From Chroococcidiopsidaceae cyanobacterium YX2bin18 (GTDB taxonomy: Bacteria > Cyanobacteriota > Cyanobacteriia > Cyanobacteriales > Chroococcidiopsidaceae), in assembly GCA_030446505.1 (NCBI GenBank), contig JAUJND010000006.1, positions 22,748 through 86,747 on the forward strand: DNA of 64,000 nt. The letters run 5' to 3'. The position numbers and the translations under genes are program-made. Shown here piece by piece: positions 8,839-19,817 of this stretch. Within the stretch, counting starts at the first letter, position 1. Each line of letters opens with the position of its first letter. A model generated the notes under the pieces. It worked only from the letters and a program-made list of their open reading frames with translations, did no database searches and was not told the DNA's origin.

Positions 8839-8849
8839 AACCTTAGCAG

Positions 8850-9080
8850 ATGATTCGCACTATAATTAGCCTTGATCCCGAAGACAAACATTGGCTAGAT
8901 CGCAAATCAAAAGAAACTAAGATGCCGATTGCCGCTATAGTACGCCAAGCAATTCGGCAAATGCGGGCAGAAGAAGAAGCTGCATCACCTTCTCTTGATG
9001 TCCTCTTAGAGCAAACTAAAGGAACTTGGACGCAAGAGGACGGTTTGGCGTATCAGCAAGCTATCCGAGGCGAGTGGTAG
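8850..9080 (+). CDS. Ribbon-helix-helix (CopG-like) antitoxin
   Basis: This 76-aa protein begins MIRTIISLDPEDKHWLDRKSKETKMPIAAIVRQAIRQM, a classic RHH fold: a short DNA-contacting strand (RTIISLD) and two helices. The C-terminal tail (LLEQTKGTWTQEDGLAYQQAIRGEW) would wrap the PIN toxin. The gene overlaps the toxin start by one base. A perfect palindrome just upstream is the likely operator for autoregulation. All parts are intact, unlike the related pair at 4.7-5.4 kb. Confidence 0.85.
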   Translation: MIRTIISLDPEDKHWLDRKSKETKMPIAAIVRQAIRQMRAEEEAASPSLDVLLEQTKGTWTQEDGLAYQQAIRGEW

Positions 9081-9448
9081 TGAGACTGTTGCTAGATTCA
9101 GTTATCCTAATCGATCACTTTAATAATATTCCCGCAGCTACCGCCTATCTCAGGCAAACCCAAGGTGAAAGCGCCATTTCTGTAATCACGAGAGCAGAAG
9201 TTTTAACAGGTTTTGACTCACCCCAGGCACGAATCACTGTACAGCTTTTGGATCGGTTCCCAACTTTAATAGTAGATGTGCAAGTTGCTGATTTAGCCGC
9301 TGCATTGCATCGAGAACAGGGCTGGAAGCTTCCCGATGCTATCCAAGCAGCATTAGCTCAACTCCATCATCTTACCCTTGTCACCCGGAACAGCCGCGAT
9401 TTTCCGCCTGCACAGTATGATTTTGTCCTAATTCCATACGCTCTCTAA
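9080..9448 (+). CDS. PIN-domain toxin (VapC-like)
   Basis: This 122-aa PIN-family ribonuclease is predicted to cut RNA when freed from its antitoxin. The GTG at 9080 gives MRLLLDSVILIDHFN with the first catalytic Asp, and overlaps the antitoxin stop by one base. Further acidic residues are Glu in ITRAEVLTGF, Asp in LPDAIQAALA and Asp in VTRNSRDFP, the complete PIN set. The in-frame ATG at 9026 lies inside the antitoxin and is less likely. No frameshift. The pair is probably functional and may stabilise the accessory island. Confidence 0.87.
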   Translation: MRLLLDSVILIDHFNNIPAATAYLRQTQGESAISVITRAEVLTGFDSPQARITVQLLDRFPTLIVDVQVADLAAALHREQGWKLPDAIQAALAQLHHLTLVTRNSRDFPPAQYDFVLIPYAL

Positions 9449-9479
9449 TGAGTTTTGGAATCCTGGATAGAAGCAGAAA

Positions 9480-10797
9480 TTACAGGCAGTCCAAAAGCAC
9501 ATAGCCAAATCTCTCCAGCCCAGTCAGTGCCTGGATCACCACTTCTAAAGCCTCTCCCTCAGTTGTAGCTTCTAAGGTTAGAGGATGCACAGGTCGTAAT
9601 TTCTGCCAACGCTCTACCAGTGACTTCACCGACTGGGACTCCTCCCATAGCGGTAAGAGGCAAGCTGCTGTTGTACTGTCTACAAACACAGGATTTTCTG
9701 GAATTGCTAACTGCTGACTAATTTCAAATGGGTTTAACTGTGTGATGCATCTCACCAGTTCTTCTTTCAGTTCCGGCGTTTTCAACTCAGGAAGTAAATG
9801 CACCTGTGCTTCTTGCCAGTCATCCAACGTCCACTCAGTAACTGGGACAAAGGATTGCCCCTGATTGGGATGTCCACACCAGAAGTCCAGTAGCCGATGG
9901 GCAGGATTTAACAGTTCAAATAAATGTAGCTGCTCTTCTACAGTCGTTTCTGGTAAGCTCATTGCCAGGAAAGCTGGCAAATTCTCTGGTTCTTTAAATA
10001 GCTCCATCAACTCCCATTGCCGCCAATTCACCATGCTGACAAACTCTAGCTCAGCTGCCCTTAAAGCAGAGAACATTTCCGAGATAGTGTAGCCTTGATC
10101 ACCTTGGAATAAATGATTCATTAAAAGCCGTTCGTCATCTGTTTCAAACTCAGGTCTCCAAGTAATAGTCTTGAGTACGACTTTATCCTTTAAACTTTTC
10201 ATAATCTCTCGCACTAATTCAATTTCCAATTCTTCGGGGTTCTCATCCATCAGCCCCATCATTTTGAAAACTTCTTGAGAGCGGTAGAAGTGAGTACGCT
10301 GTAGGGAACTATGGAGATTAGCGCGAATAATTCCATCTGGTTTAAGCACTGACTTCATGGCTTGTAAGCCAATAGCTGGATCAGAGAAAAGATAAAGAAC
10401 TTCGTCACAATTGATGTAGTCAAAAGCTAGACCCAGTTTGGGTAAGTCTTCAATTGAACTAACATAAAATTCTGTATCGTCAAAGCCGTGATATTGCAAC
10501 CGTTGTCTGGCTAATTCAATCGATTTATCTGATCTATCTACCCCAATAATTTTGCACCTGGATTTGCTTCTGCAAAACTAAGGACTTATAGCCACTACCG
10601 CAGCCTGCATCTAAAATTACTTTTCCTTTCGTTTCTATAACTTTTTTGTTTCTTAAATAATAGGGATTAACCAAGTTATGAATATAAAGTAACTTAGCGT
10701 CATTTTTAGGAGATGCTTCTAACGGAGTTCTGGGATAAGGACCAGTATCAAATTGCTGCCGAATTTTCTCCCTTGTCTCAGCTGCATTGTCGTCCAT
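9480..10797 (-). pseudogene. Class I SAM-dependent methyltransferase, frameshifted
   Basis: The gene starts at ATG 10797 (MDDNAAETREKIRQQFDTGPYPRTPLE). SAM motif I is VILDAGCGSGYKSLVL. The frame then shifts twice around 10525-10575, resuming as KIIGVDRSDKSIELARQRLQYHGFDD and YINCDEVLYLFSDP. The remaining roughly 250 residues hold no motif I recognise but are uninterrupted. Together the protein would be about 437 aa. The opening QQFDTGPYPRTPLE is seen in cyanobacterial methyltransferases of unknown substrate. It lies between a toxin-antitoxin pair and a Uma2 copy; I see no partner gene that hints at the substrate. Confidence 0.75.
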
Positions 10798-11002
10798 GTT
10801 TTGTTCCCTCCATCTACTAATTAAAATTGTGGCTTAAAGTTATTCCCAGACCTTTACTAGCATAAGTTTTTACCTATAGCAGTCCTATTTCATTTATGAA
10901 TGTGGTGCAGCTTCTGGTTCCTGGACAAGGCTTGTATGCCCATCCCACAAATCAAATCAGATTGCTATATATAAAATGCATTTGTTGAACGGAGTTCCGC
11001 CC

Positions 11003-11674
11003 ATGACTGCTATTACCTTAGATTTACACTCAATTATTGATTTGACTGACGAGCAGTTTTATCAGCTTTGTCAGGCGAATCCAGATATCAAATTAGAGCG
11101 CAACGCCAAAGGAGAATTAATTGTAATGCCACCAACTGGCTGGGGAACTGGCAAGCGAAATTCCAAACTCAATCAGCGTTTAGCAAACTGGGCTGATCAG
11201 GACGCAACTGGCATCGCCTTCGACTCCTCCACTGGCTTCAAACTTCCTCATGGAGGCGATGTCTGATGACAAGCCGCTGCGCGTCTACGCTCTCCTGATG
11301 CTGCTTGGGTAAGGCAAGAAAGACTAGATGCCCTAAATCCAGATCCAAATAAGTTCCTCCCCTTAGCGCCTGACTTCGTTGTTGAGTTGATGTCTGCAAA
11401 CGATAACCTTGAAACAACGCAAAATAAGATGCAGGAATACCGTGAAAATGGTGTCCGCTTGGGTTGGTTGATTGATCCTAAAATGCAACAAGTTGAAATT
11501 TACCGATCTCAGGCTGTAGAGGTACTGCAATCACCTACCACTTTGTCAGGTGAAGATGTCCTGCCAGGGTTTGTGTTGGATTTGAGAGATATTTTTAAAA
11601 ATTTACTAGCAGTCAATTACTCAGAATTATCGCTTAATATAAATCACTATATTTATTCAGCTAATGTAAGCTAA
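11003..11674 (+). pseudogene. Uma2 (DUF820) copy 4, broken by a small insertion
   Basis: The N-terminal half (MTAITLDLHSIIDLTDEQ to SSTGFKLPHGG) and C-terminal half (SPDAAWVRQERLDALNP to VLPGFVLDLRDIF) are both present, but at 11255-11290 the segment that should encode NGADR is replaced by a longer sequence. That sequence includes GATGTCTGATGACAAGCC and GCGCGTCTACGC, and it brings a stop codon. The inserted piece looks like a small dispersed repeat. The C terminus also runs about 25 codons past the usual end. GGAG precedes the ATG at 11003. The copy is inactive as written. Confidence 0.8.
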
Positions 11675-11756
11675 CTGAAACTTAGATGTAGTTACATAAC
11701 CGTTGAGGTTTGTTATACTAGTTAAAGCGTAGTCGTTATGAGTTTAATTATAAATC

Positions 11757-13124
11757 ATGACTAACCCAACTGTAGAGAACTTAGTAATTATCGGCTCTGG
11801 TCCAGCTGGGTACACGGCGGCAATTTATGCGGCAAGGGCTAACTTAAAACCAGTTGTATTTGAGGGCTTTCAAGCTGGGGGATTGCCTGGTGGACAGCTA
11901 ATGACAACGACTGAAGTGGAGAACTTTCCTGGCTTTCCGCAAGGAATTACGGGACCGCAGCTGATGGATCAGATGAAGGCGCAAGCAGAGCGCTGGGGGG
12001 CTGAGTTATATACCGAAGATGTTACAGAAGTTGACTTGAATCAGCGTCCTTTTGTTGTTCGCTCTGAGGAGCGTGAGGTTAGGACTAACAGCATTGTAAT
12101 TGCCACTGGCGCAACAGCAAAGCGGTTGGGTTTACCTAGTGAGCATCAATTCTGGAGTCGGGGGATTTCTGCTTGTGCTATCTGTGATGGGGCAACTCCT
12201 ATTTTCCACCGCGCTGAATTAGCTGTAATTGGCGGGGGTGATTCCGCAGCGGAAGAATCAATTTACCTTACAAAGTACGGCGATCAGGTGAATATGCTGG
12301 TGCGCGGCGAGAAAATGCGAGCGAGTAAAGCAATGCAGGATCGCGTTCTGAGTAACCCCAAAATTAAGGTTCACTGGAATACAGAAGTAGCGGATGTTTT
12401 TGGTGGCGATCGCCACATGGAAGGAGTGAAAATCCGCAATATCAAAACGGGTGAATCAAGCGTTTTGCACGTTAAAGGTTTATTCTACGCGGTCGGTCAT
12501 ACGCCGAATACATCTCTATTTAAGGGGCAACTGGAACTTGATGATGTAGGATACATTGTCACCAAGCCTGGTTCTGTGGAAACCAGCGTTGAAGGCGTTT
12601 ATGCAGCTGGAGATGTGCAGGATCATGAGTATCGTCAGGCGATTACTGCCGCAGGTACAGGGTGTATGGCAGCAATGTTAGCAGAACGCTGGCTGTCGTC
12701 TACTGATCTGATTCAGGAATTCCACCAAGCAGGTGAACCAGATAATGAACTAGCTCATGCGCCACAGCAGCAAACAGTAGTAAGGTCAGAGAACTTTGAT
12801 TTGAATGCGATGCGCCATGAAGGAGGCTATGCTTTACGGAAGCTTTTTCATGACAGCGATCGCCTACTCGTGGTCAAGTATGTATCGCCTAACTGCGGTC
12901 CCTGTCATACCCTGAAGCCAATCTTAAATAAAGTGGTGGATGAGTTTAACAGTAAGATTCACTTGGTCGAAATTAACATTGAGCAAGACAGAGATATTGC
13001 GGAAACTGCTGGTGTGACAGGAACACCGACGATTCAGTTCTTCAAGAACAAAGAACTATTAACCGAATCCAAAGGCATCAAGCCAAAGAGTTATTATCGT
13101 CAGTTGATTGAAAGTTATGTGTGA
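11757..13124 (+). CDS. trxB: NADPH-thioredoxin reductase/thioredoxin fusion (NTRC type)
   Basis: This 455-aa fusion carries a complete FAD/NADPH thioredoxin reductase and a thioredoxin in one chain, and transfers electrons from NADPH to targets such as 2-Cys peroxiredoxins. Visible motifs: FAD-binding [17 protein letters not shown] near residue 10, redox-active CAICDG near 140, NADPH-binding [11 protein letters not shown] near 158, GVYAAGDV near 282, and the thioredoxin active site CGPC near residue 380 followed by GTPTIQFF. This organisation is the one found in chloroplasts and many cyanobacteria. The gene is intact, unlike several neighbours. It appears to be transcribed alone. Confidence 0.95.
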   Translation: MTNPTVENLVIIGSGPAGYTAAIYAARANLKPVVFEGFQAGGLPGGQLMTTTEVENFPGFPQGITGPQLMDQMKAQAERWGAELYTEDVTEVDLNQRPFVVRSEEREVRTNSIVIATGATAKRLGLPSEHQFWSRGISACAICDGATPIFHRAELAVIGGGDSAAEESIYLTKYGDQVNMLVRGEKMRASKAMQDRVLSNPKIKVHWNTEVADVFGGDRHMEGVKIRNIKTGESSVLHVKGLFYAVGHTPNTSLFKGQLELDDVGYIVTKPGSVETSVEGVYAAGDVQDHEYRQAITAAGTGCMAAMLAERWLSSTDLIQEFHQAGEPDNELAHAPQQQTVVRSENFDLNAMRHEGGYALRKLFHDSDRLLVVKYVSPNCGPCHTLKPILNKVVDEFNSKIHLVEINIEQDRDIAETAGVTGTPTIQFFKNKELLTESKGIKPKSYYRQLIESYV

Positions 13125-13161
13125 TACATAGTCTGCGGCGAAGCTTTGGTGCGGGTTAAGG

Positions 13162-13255
13162 GCGATCGCATTTAGATGCAGATACAGTTCGGCGAATGGA
13201 ATTCACGTTTATCCAGCGATCGCATTTAGATATAGAACAAGGAATTCTATTCGCC
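13162..13255. repeat. Nested direct and inverted repeats between genes
   Basis: The 16-base word GCGATCGCATTTAGAT occurs at 13162 and again at 13216. An inverted pair, GGCGAATGGAATTC at 13191 and GAATTCTATTCGCC at 13242, interleaves with it. The arrangement could fold as a stem-loop. It lies between NTRC and the ABC permease gene. Confidence 0.5.
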
Positions 13256-13307
13256 AAGGCTACAATTCTGTAAAAATGGTCAGCGTATCCTGCTCCTCAT
13301 AGGGCAA

Positions 13308-14213
13308 ATGCCGATGACTGTTAATAAACGCCAACTGCCCAAATCTCTAAGTTTTTCTAAGGTCAGCCTTTCCCAAAAATTCATGGGGATTGGGTTAGTT
13401 ATTACCCTAATTTTCTTATTCATAGCCTTTCTAGCTCCTGTGTTTCAAGCTTGGGGTTGGCTACAAAGCCCAATCGAATCGCTGAGTAACCCGATTCATC
13501 AACCGCCTGAAATGAAGCATTTATTCGGCACGAGTCGCCAAGGTTACGATGTGTTTTCCCGAACATTATTTGCCAGTCAAGTCGCGTTGCAAGTAGTTGT
13601 TTTAGCAACAGCACTTAGTATGATTATTGGTGTACCACTAGGCTTAGTAAGTGGCTATTTGGGCGGTAGACTTGATCGAGTGTTGCTGTTTTTAATGGAC
13701 ACTATCTACACACTGCCAGGATTGCTGCTTTCAGTAACGCTGGCTTTTGTTGTGGGACGAGGGATACTGAATGCCGCGATTGCCATCAGCATTGCTTACA
13801 TACCTCAATACTATCGAGTTGTCCGCAATCATACTATTAGTGTCAAGACTGAGCTTTTTTATCGAAGCTGCTCAAGCAATGGGAGCATCCACCTGGACAG
13901 TTCTTTCCCGATATCTATTTTTCAACGTGATTCAAAGCGTGCCAGTATTGTTCACCCTTAACGCTGCCGATGCAATTTTGACATTAGGCGGCTTAGGCTT
14001 TTGGGGTTAGGACTCCCCGAAGAAGTGCCAGAGTGGGGGCATGATTTGCGTCAAGCTCTGGATGCACTACCGACTGGTGTTTGGTGGACGGCGCTTTTTC
14101 CTGGCTTAACGATGACATTAATGGTTGTAGGGCTGTCTCTAGTTGGGGAAGGGTTGAATGAATTTATCAATCCCCGCTTGCGGCGAGACAATTGGAACCA
14201 CAAATCTCCCTAA
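13308..14213 (+). pseudogene. ABC transporter permease (DppC/OppC-like), two frameshifts
   Basis: This is an inner-membrane permease of the peptide/nickel type. It has an N-terminal membrane helix (GIGLVITLIFLFIAFLAPVF), the family segment FGTSRQGYDVFSRTLFAS, several more helices, the EAA-like loop FIEAAQAMGASTWTVLSRYLF, and the C-terminal motifs TLGGLGFWG...LGLPEEVPEWG and GEGLNEFINPRLR. The frame shifts near 13850 (a run of T) and near 14008. If these are sequence errors the protein would be about 300 aa and normal. No other subunit of the transporter is adjacent, as is common for dispersed cyanobacterial transporter genes. Substrate is not predictable from this subunit. Confidence 0.8.
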
Positions 14214-14266
14214 TAGTCGATTACCTTGAGATAGTCATCCACAGTGTTTCTCACTAAACTATTCTT

Positions 14267-14466
14267 ATGAAAGATAATTTTCCTTAATTGCTGCTGCTGT
14301 TGGTGGTTTCATGCTTTCCGTCGCTGCTGCTGGCATCATCAAGGCTGCTCCAGTAACATCTTTGACACCATCACCCAGTTTGACAACCCCAATAGCTAAT
14401 CTCCACAATTCTACGTTGCGGTTTGAAAAAGTGAAAAACGATAACTTATGGGTTCCAATTTTTTAA
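14267..14466 (+). pseudogene. Possible small secreted protein, frameshifted
   Basis: From ATG 14267 the reading frame stops after six codons, but one base later it reads LIAAAVGGFMLSVAAAGIIKAAP, a signal-peptide-like segment. A Ser/Thr/Pro-rich stretch follows and the end is NDNLWVPIF. The 3' end overlaps the start of the ROK kinase gene. I recognise no family. It may be a real small exported protein with one base error, or a chance reading. Confidence 0.35.
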
Positions 14467-15377
14467 CTCAGCCGCAACACCAAACTCAAGTATTGGGGAA
14501 TTGACTTGGGAGGAACGGCAATTAAACTAGGACGATTCAGTCAAGATGGTACTTGCTTGCAGTCGTTGAGTGTAGCGACTCCCCAACCAGCTACACCAGA
14601 AGCGGTTGTGGAAGTGATGGTGCAAGCGATCGCTCAACTCGATACCCAAGAAAGTATTGCAATTGGAGTTGGCACCCCAGGTCCCGTTGATGCCTCTGGG
14701 CGGATTGCTAGAGTTGCGATTAACCTTAAGCAATGGCATGATGTTCCCCTAGCTGACTGGTTAGAAGCCAAAACAGGTCGCCCAGCAATTCTCGCCAATG
14801 ATGCTAATTGTGCGGGTTTAGGAGAAGCTTGGTTAGGTGCTGGTCGCCGATTTCGCAATCTAATCGTCTGCTGACGCTGGGAACTGGCGTTGGTGGTGCA
14901 ATTATCCTTGATGGCAAGCTGTTTACTGGGCATCAAGGAGCGGCTGGGGAACTAGGGTTAATTACGTTAAACCCAGATGGTTCAGAATGCAATAGCGGTA
15001 ATCGCGGCTCTTTGGAGCAGTATGTCTCAGTTGGGGCTATTCGTCGGCGCACAGGTTTAGAACCCGCTGAATTGGGCGCTCTTGCTCAAGCAGGTGATCT
15101 TAATGCCTTGACATTTTGGCAAAGCTATGGAGCAGATTTGGGTGCTGGTTTGGCGAGCCTGATTTATGTTCTAACACCAGAAGCGATCGTGATTGGCGGT
15201 GGCGTAAGTGCTAGCGCTGAGTTTTTCTTTCCAAGTGTTCAGGCTGAGATTGAACGCCGCGTACTGCCTAGTTCCCGTGCTGGTTTACAGTTGTTGGTAG
15301 CTGAATTGGGCAACCAAGCGGGGATGGTAGGTGCAGCTAAATTAGCTTGGGATAAGTATGCTAGTTGTTGCAGCTGA
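14448..15377 (+). pseudogene. ROK family sugar kinase (glucokinase-like), two frameshifts
   Basis: This is a cytoplasmic ATP-dependent kinase of the ROK family, probably a glucokinase. The best start is ATG 14448 (MGSNFLTQPQHQTQVLG); one extra base near 14495 breaks the frame before IDLGGTAIKLGRF, the phosphate-binding motif. The active-site region LANDANCAGLGEAWLGAG follows. A second shift near 14870 precedes LTLGTGVGGAIILDGKLF, HQGAAGELGLITL and the C-terminal VIGGGVS motif. The zinc-binding cysteine cluster typical of many ROK proteins is weak (CNSGNRGSLEQYVS). Joined, the protein is about 309 aa, normal for the family. Confidence 0.82.
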
Positions 15378-15454
15378 AAATCTAGTTATAGCGTAGCTTG
15401 GTTCCTGAAATAAATTGGTATAGCATCTAGGGGATTAAAGCTTGACTAGCCACT

Positions 15455-15589
15455 ATGTTGACAGCGATTGACAGAAATATCTGGATTGGTGATGTCACCT
15501 TTATTGTTGCTCCAAATCTTTACCACCACCTTTTTGTTTCTGATTTTAAGTCCATTTATCCTCAAGCAAAAATTGAAAGCAGGATATGA
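15455..15589 (+). pseudogene. DUF4336 remnant with internal deletion
   Basis: This 44-codon frame reads MLTAIDRNIWIG and then passes directly into IVAPNLYHHLFVSDFKSIYPQAK. Both pieces resemble DUF4336 proteins (metallo-hydrolase-like), in which the first lies at the N terminus and the second is normally some 50 residues further on. The metal-ligand region between them is gone, and the protein stops soon after. It appears to be a deletion relic. The family assignment is from memory of its pattern. Confidence 0.55.
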
Positions 15590-15618
15590 ATGGTTTTTAT
15601 CCACCGCTCTCTAAACAA

Positions 15619-17295
<1,677 letters not shown>

Positions 17296-17398
17296 TCATT
17301 GTGCCACAGTCAGTCAGGACTCAGAAGCAACTAACGTTAGTCTATCTGCCGTCTTTCCCCTGTATTCTCATAGCTAATAACGTTTCTTCTATTTTGAC

Positions 17399-19294
17399 GT
17401 GAGAAAACTTTTAGGATTAGTGGCATTATTTGTAATCGCATCTCCAGCGCGGGCAGATCAATCCCTCTCTGTTGTTTACCCCCCAGCTGATCATCAGACT
17501 ACAGCTAAGCAGATCTTTTTTATTGGCACAGCACCACCTACTGGCGAAGTTTTGCTGAATGGTAAGTCTATTGAGCGCAGTCGCTCTGGGCATTTTGCCC
17601 CTAGTTTGCCATTAAATTTGGGAGATAATCTCTTTACTCTGCGCTATCAGGATCAGCAAGTCCAAATTAAAGTTAAACGACTTTTGACTGCCCCTGTACC
17701 AGTTGGGTTAGGGTTTGCCAAAGATTCCCTGACTCCATCTGGAGATATCGCTAAACTGCCAGGGGAACTGATTTGTTTTGGGGCGTTAGCGAAGCTTCCC
17801 GAAGGGTTCGCTCCTCCTAATGCTAAAGTCTCTGTGGCGCTAGCTAATCAAATAATTCCCTTACTGCCGCAATCTGAAGTTCAGCTACCAGCTAATTACG
17901 CAGCATTAACAGGACAAAATCAGCCTTCCCAATCAGTAGCAGGACAATACCAGGGTTGTGCAACTATATCTGGAGCGCCAGCTGCTTTGGGACAACCTGA
18001 GTTCCAGCTGACAGTCAATGGTAAGACAACAACTCAAATGGGTTCTGGCAAGATTTCAGTGCTTTCACCAGCGAATTTAGAAGTTGCCGAAGTTATAGCT
18101 GATTCAGGTGTGGCACGGACTGGTCCCAGTACCGATTATTCGCGTCTCACACCGCTACCTAAAGGAACACGGGCTACTGTCACAGGTAGAGAAGGTGAAT
18201 GGTTACGGCTAGACTATGGCGGTTGGATTAATCGTAAAGAGACGCGGATATTGCCAGGAGCAGTACCACCGCGATCGCTCATTCGGAGTATCCGCGCCCG
18301 TCAAGTCCCTGGTGCAACAGAAGTAACGTTTCCTTTACAAGTACCTGTTCCCGTCACTGTACAGCAGGGCAATCGCACTTTTACCCTAACTTTGTACAAT
18401 ACCACCGCTCAAACTGATGTAATTCGCTTAGATAATGACCCAGTTATCTCGCGTTTAGACTGGCAACAGTTAGCACCTGGTCAAGTGCAATATACTTTTA
18501 ACCTCAAATCTCAGCAGCAGTGGGGCTATCAGCTGAAGTACGACGGTACGAGCTTGATCCTGACTTTACGTCATCCCCCCGGCACAAGTAAGGTTAGCCG
18601 CATCCGGGAGCCGATAATAGATGCCAGGCTCCTGTACGGCGACAATCTCATTACAGGGGAAATCGTCCCCTCTAGCGATGTAACTGGGTTACAAGCTAGG
18701 AATGCTACTCTGCCACTGACAGGGATCAAAATTCTCCTCGATCCAGGACATGGCGGTGCTGAACTAGGCTCTAGAGGTCCAACTGGGTATCCTGAAAAAG
18801 ATATCAATTTAGTAATATCTAAACTGGTGCAAGAGCAGCTAATTGCACGGGGAGCTACAGTTTACATGACACGGGACGATGATCGGGATGTGTCACTGCC
18901 AGAACGAGTCGCAATGATTGACAAGCTAGAACCAGCGATCGCCCTTTCACTTCACTACAACGCTTTACCGGATGATGGTGATGCTGTCAATACTAAAGGG
19001 TTAGCAGCTTTTTGGTACCATCCCCAAGCACATAACCTTGCGATATTTTTGCACAACTATTTAGTTACAAAGCTGCGCCGTCCTGACTATGGAGTTTATT
19101 GGAATAACTTAGCGTTGACTCGTCCAGCAACGGCTCCATCTGTGCTGCTGGAACTCGGTTTTATGATCAATCCCACAGAGTTTGAATGGATTGTAAATTC
19201 CCAGGAGCAAAAGAAATTAGCAAGTGCGATCGCTCAAGGTATTACGCAGTGGTTTGCGATTACTCGCTTTAACTCAAAATCAGTCGGTGACTAG
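17399..19294 (+). CDS. N-acetylmuramoyl-L-alanine amidase (AmiC-like, zinc dependent)
   Basis: This exported murein hydrolase cleaves the stem peptide from muramic acid, typically for cell separation. The 631-aa protein starts at GTG 17399. It has a signal peptide (MRKLLGLVALFVIASPARA) and an SH3b-like domain around residues 225-290 (SGVARTGPSTDYSRLTPLPKG...EWLRLDYGGWI). An AMIN-like beta domain follows, then an Amidase_3 catalytic domain from about 445: LLDPGHGGAELGSRG (His), GYPEKDINL (Glu), AIALSLHYNAL (His) and LLELGFMINPTE. At residues 128-140 the stretch ALAKLPEGFAPP is encoded by a short palindromic repeat like that at 7605, apparently inserted in frame. The gene is otherwise intact. 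Confidence 0.93.
   Translation: MRKLLGLVALFVIASPARADQSLSVVYPPADHQTTAKQIFFIGTAPPTGEVLLNGKSIERSRSGHFAPSLPLNLGDNLFTLRYQDQQVQIKVKRLLTAPVPVGLGFAKDSLTPSGDIAKLPGELICFGALAKLPEGFAPPNAKVSVALANQIIPLLPQSEVQLPANYAALTGQNQPSQSVAGQYQGCATISGAPAALGQPEFQLTVNGKTTTQMGSGKISVLSPANLEVAEVIADSGVARTGPSTDYSRLTPLPKGTRATVTGREGEWLRLDYGGWINRKETRILPGAVPPRSLIRSIRARQVPGATEVTFPLQVPVPVTVQQGNRTFTLTLYNTTAQTDVIRLDNDPVISRLDWQQLAPGQVQYTFNLKSQQQWGYQLKYDGTSLILTLRHPPGTSKVSRIREPIIDARLLYGDNLITGEIVPSSDVTGLQARNATLPLTGIKILLDPGHGGAELGSRGPTGYPEKDINLVISKLVQEQLIARGATVYMTRDDDRDVSLPERVAMIDKLEPAIALSLHYNALPDDGDAVNTKGLAAFWYHPQAHNLAIFLHNYLVTKLRRPDYGVYWNNLALTRPATAPSVLLELGFMINPTEFEWIVNSQEQKKLASAIAQGITQWFAITRFNSKSVGD
17784..17816. repeat. Dispersed palindromic repeat inside the amidase coding sequence
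   Basis: GCGAAGCTTCCCGAAGGG followed by TTCGC lies within the amidase reading frame. It matches, apart from small changes, the intergenic repeat near 7616. Because it keeps the frame open it adds about ten residues to the protein. Confidence 0.55.
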
Positions 19295-19307
19295 TTTTAG
19301 CTGCTGC

Positions 19308-19793
19308 TTATGCAGTATCGGCAAGAAAAACAACCCCATTCCTATCTGTAACTAAACCAAAGAGCGTGACAACGTAGTTATTGAAACTCCATAAACCAAA
19401 AACTTCTGCTGCCAATTCAAATGGGTAAGCCATCATCATGAGACTTGTCAGCATAGCACCCAAGAGTCCATATTGGGTCAGCCAATAGAAACCACCACCT
19501 TTAACAGCGTACAGGAGCCGAGTAATCAGCAGTCCGATTACAGTTCCATAGCAGCGCATACATACAGCCATAGTAAACGGTGGCACGAGCGCCAGTCCCA
19601 TATCTGGTTGCGGACAAACGTGGATTCCCAACGTATAGATAATTCCTGCTATACCTGGAAGCAAAGATAACCCAGAGGCAGATAAGAAGGGAGCAAAGAG
19701 GGGTCCTACCACCATCCCAGTCAGAATAAGATCGGCGATCGCACTTCCCCAATTGAGACTGCTAAAACTATTTTGCTGTGTAGCGTTTTGCAT
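19308..19793 (-). CDS. DUF2085 family membrane protein
   Basis: This 161-aa integral membrane protein has about four hydrophobic segments (LILTGMVVGPLFAPFL, LLPGIAGIIYTLGIHVC, TVIGLLITRLLYAV, YGLLGAMLTSLMMMAY). The pattern HVCPQPDM...AVCMRCYGT matches the DUF2085 signature with its conserved His/Cys and CxRCxG. The last 15 residues (LVTDRNGVVFLADTA) are unlike the usual hydrophobic end of the family, so the frame may shift near 19350. Function is unknown. It is coded on the strand opposite to the amidase and just downstream of argZ, in the same direction as argZ. Confidence 0.78.
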   Translation of the reverse strand: MQNATQQNSFSSLNWGSAIADLILTGMVVGPLFAPFLSASGLSLLPGIAGIIYTLGIHVCPQPDMGLALVPPFTMAVCMRCYGTVIGLLITRLLYAVKGGGFYWLTQYGLLGAMLTSLMMMAYPFELAAEVFGLWSFNNYVVTLFGLVTDRNGVVFLADTA

Positions 19794-19817
19794 AAATTCC
19801 TTCTTTACAAATCTATT

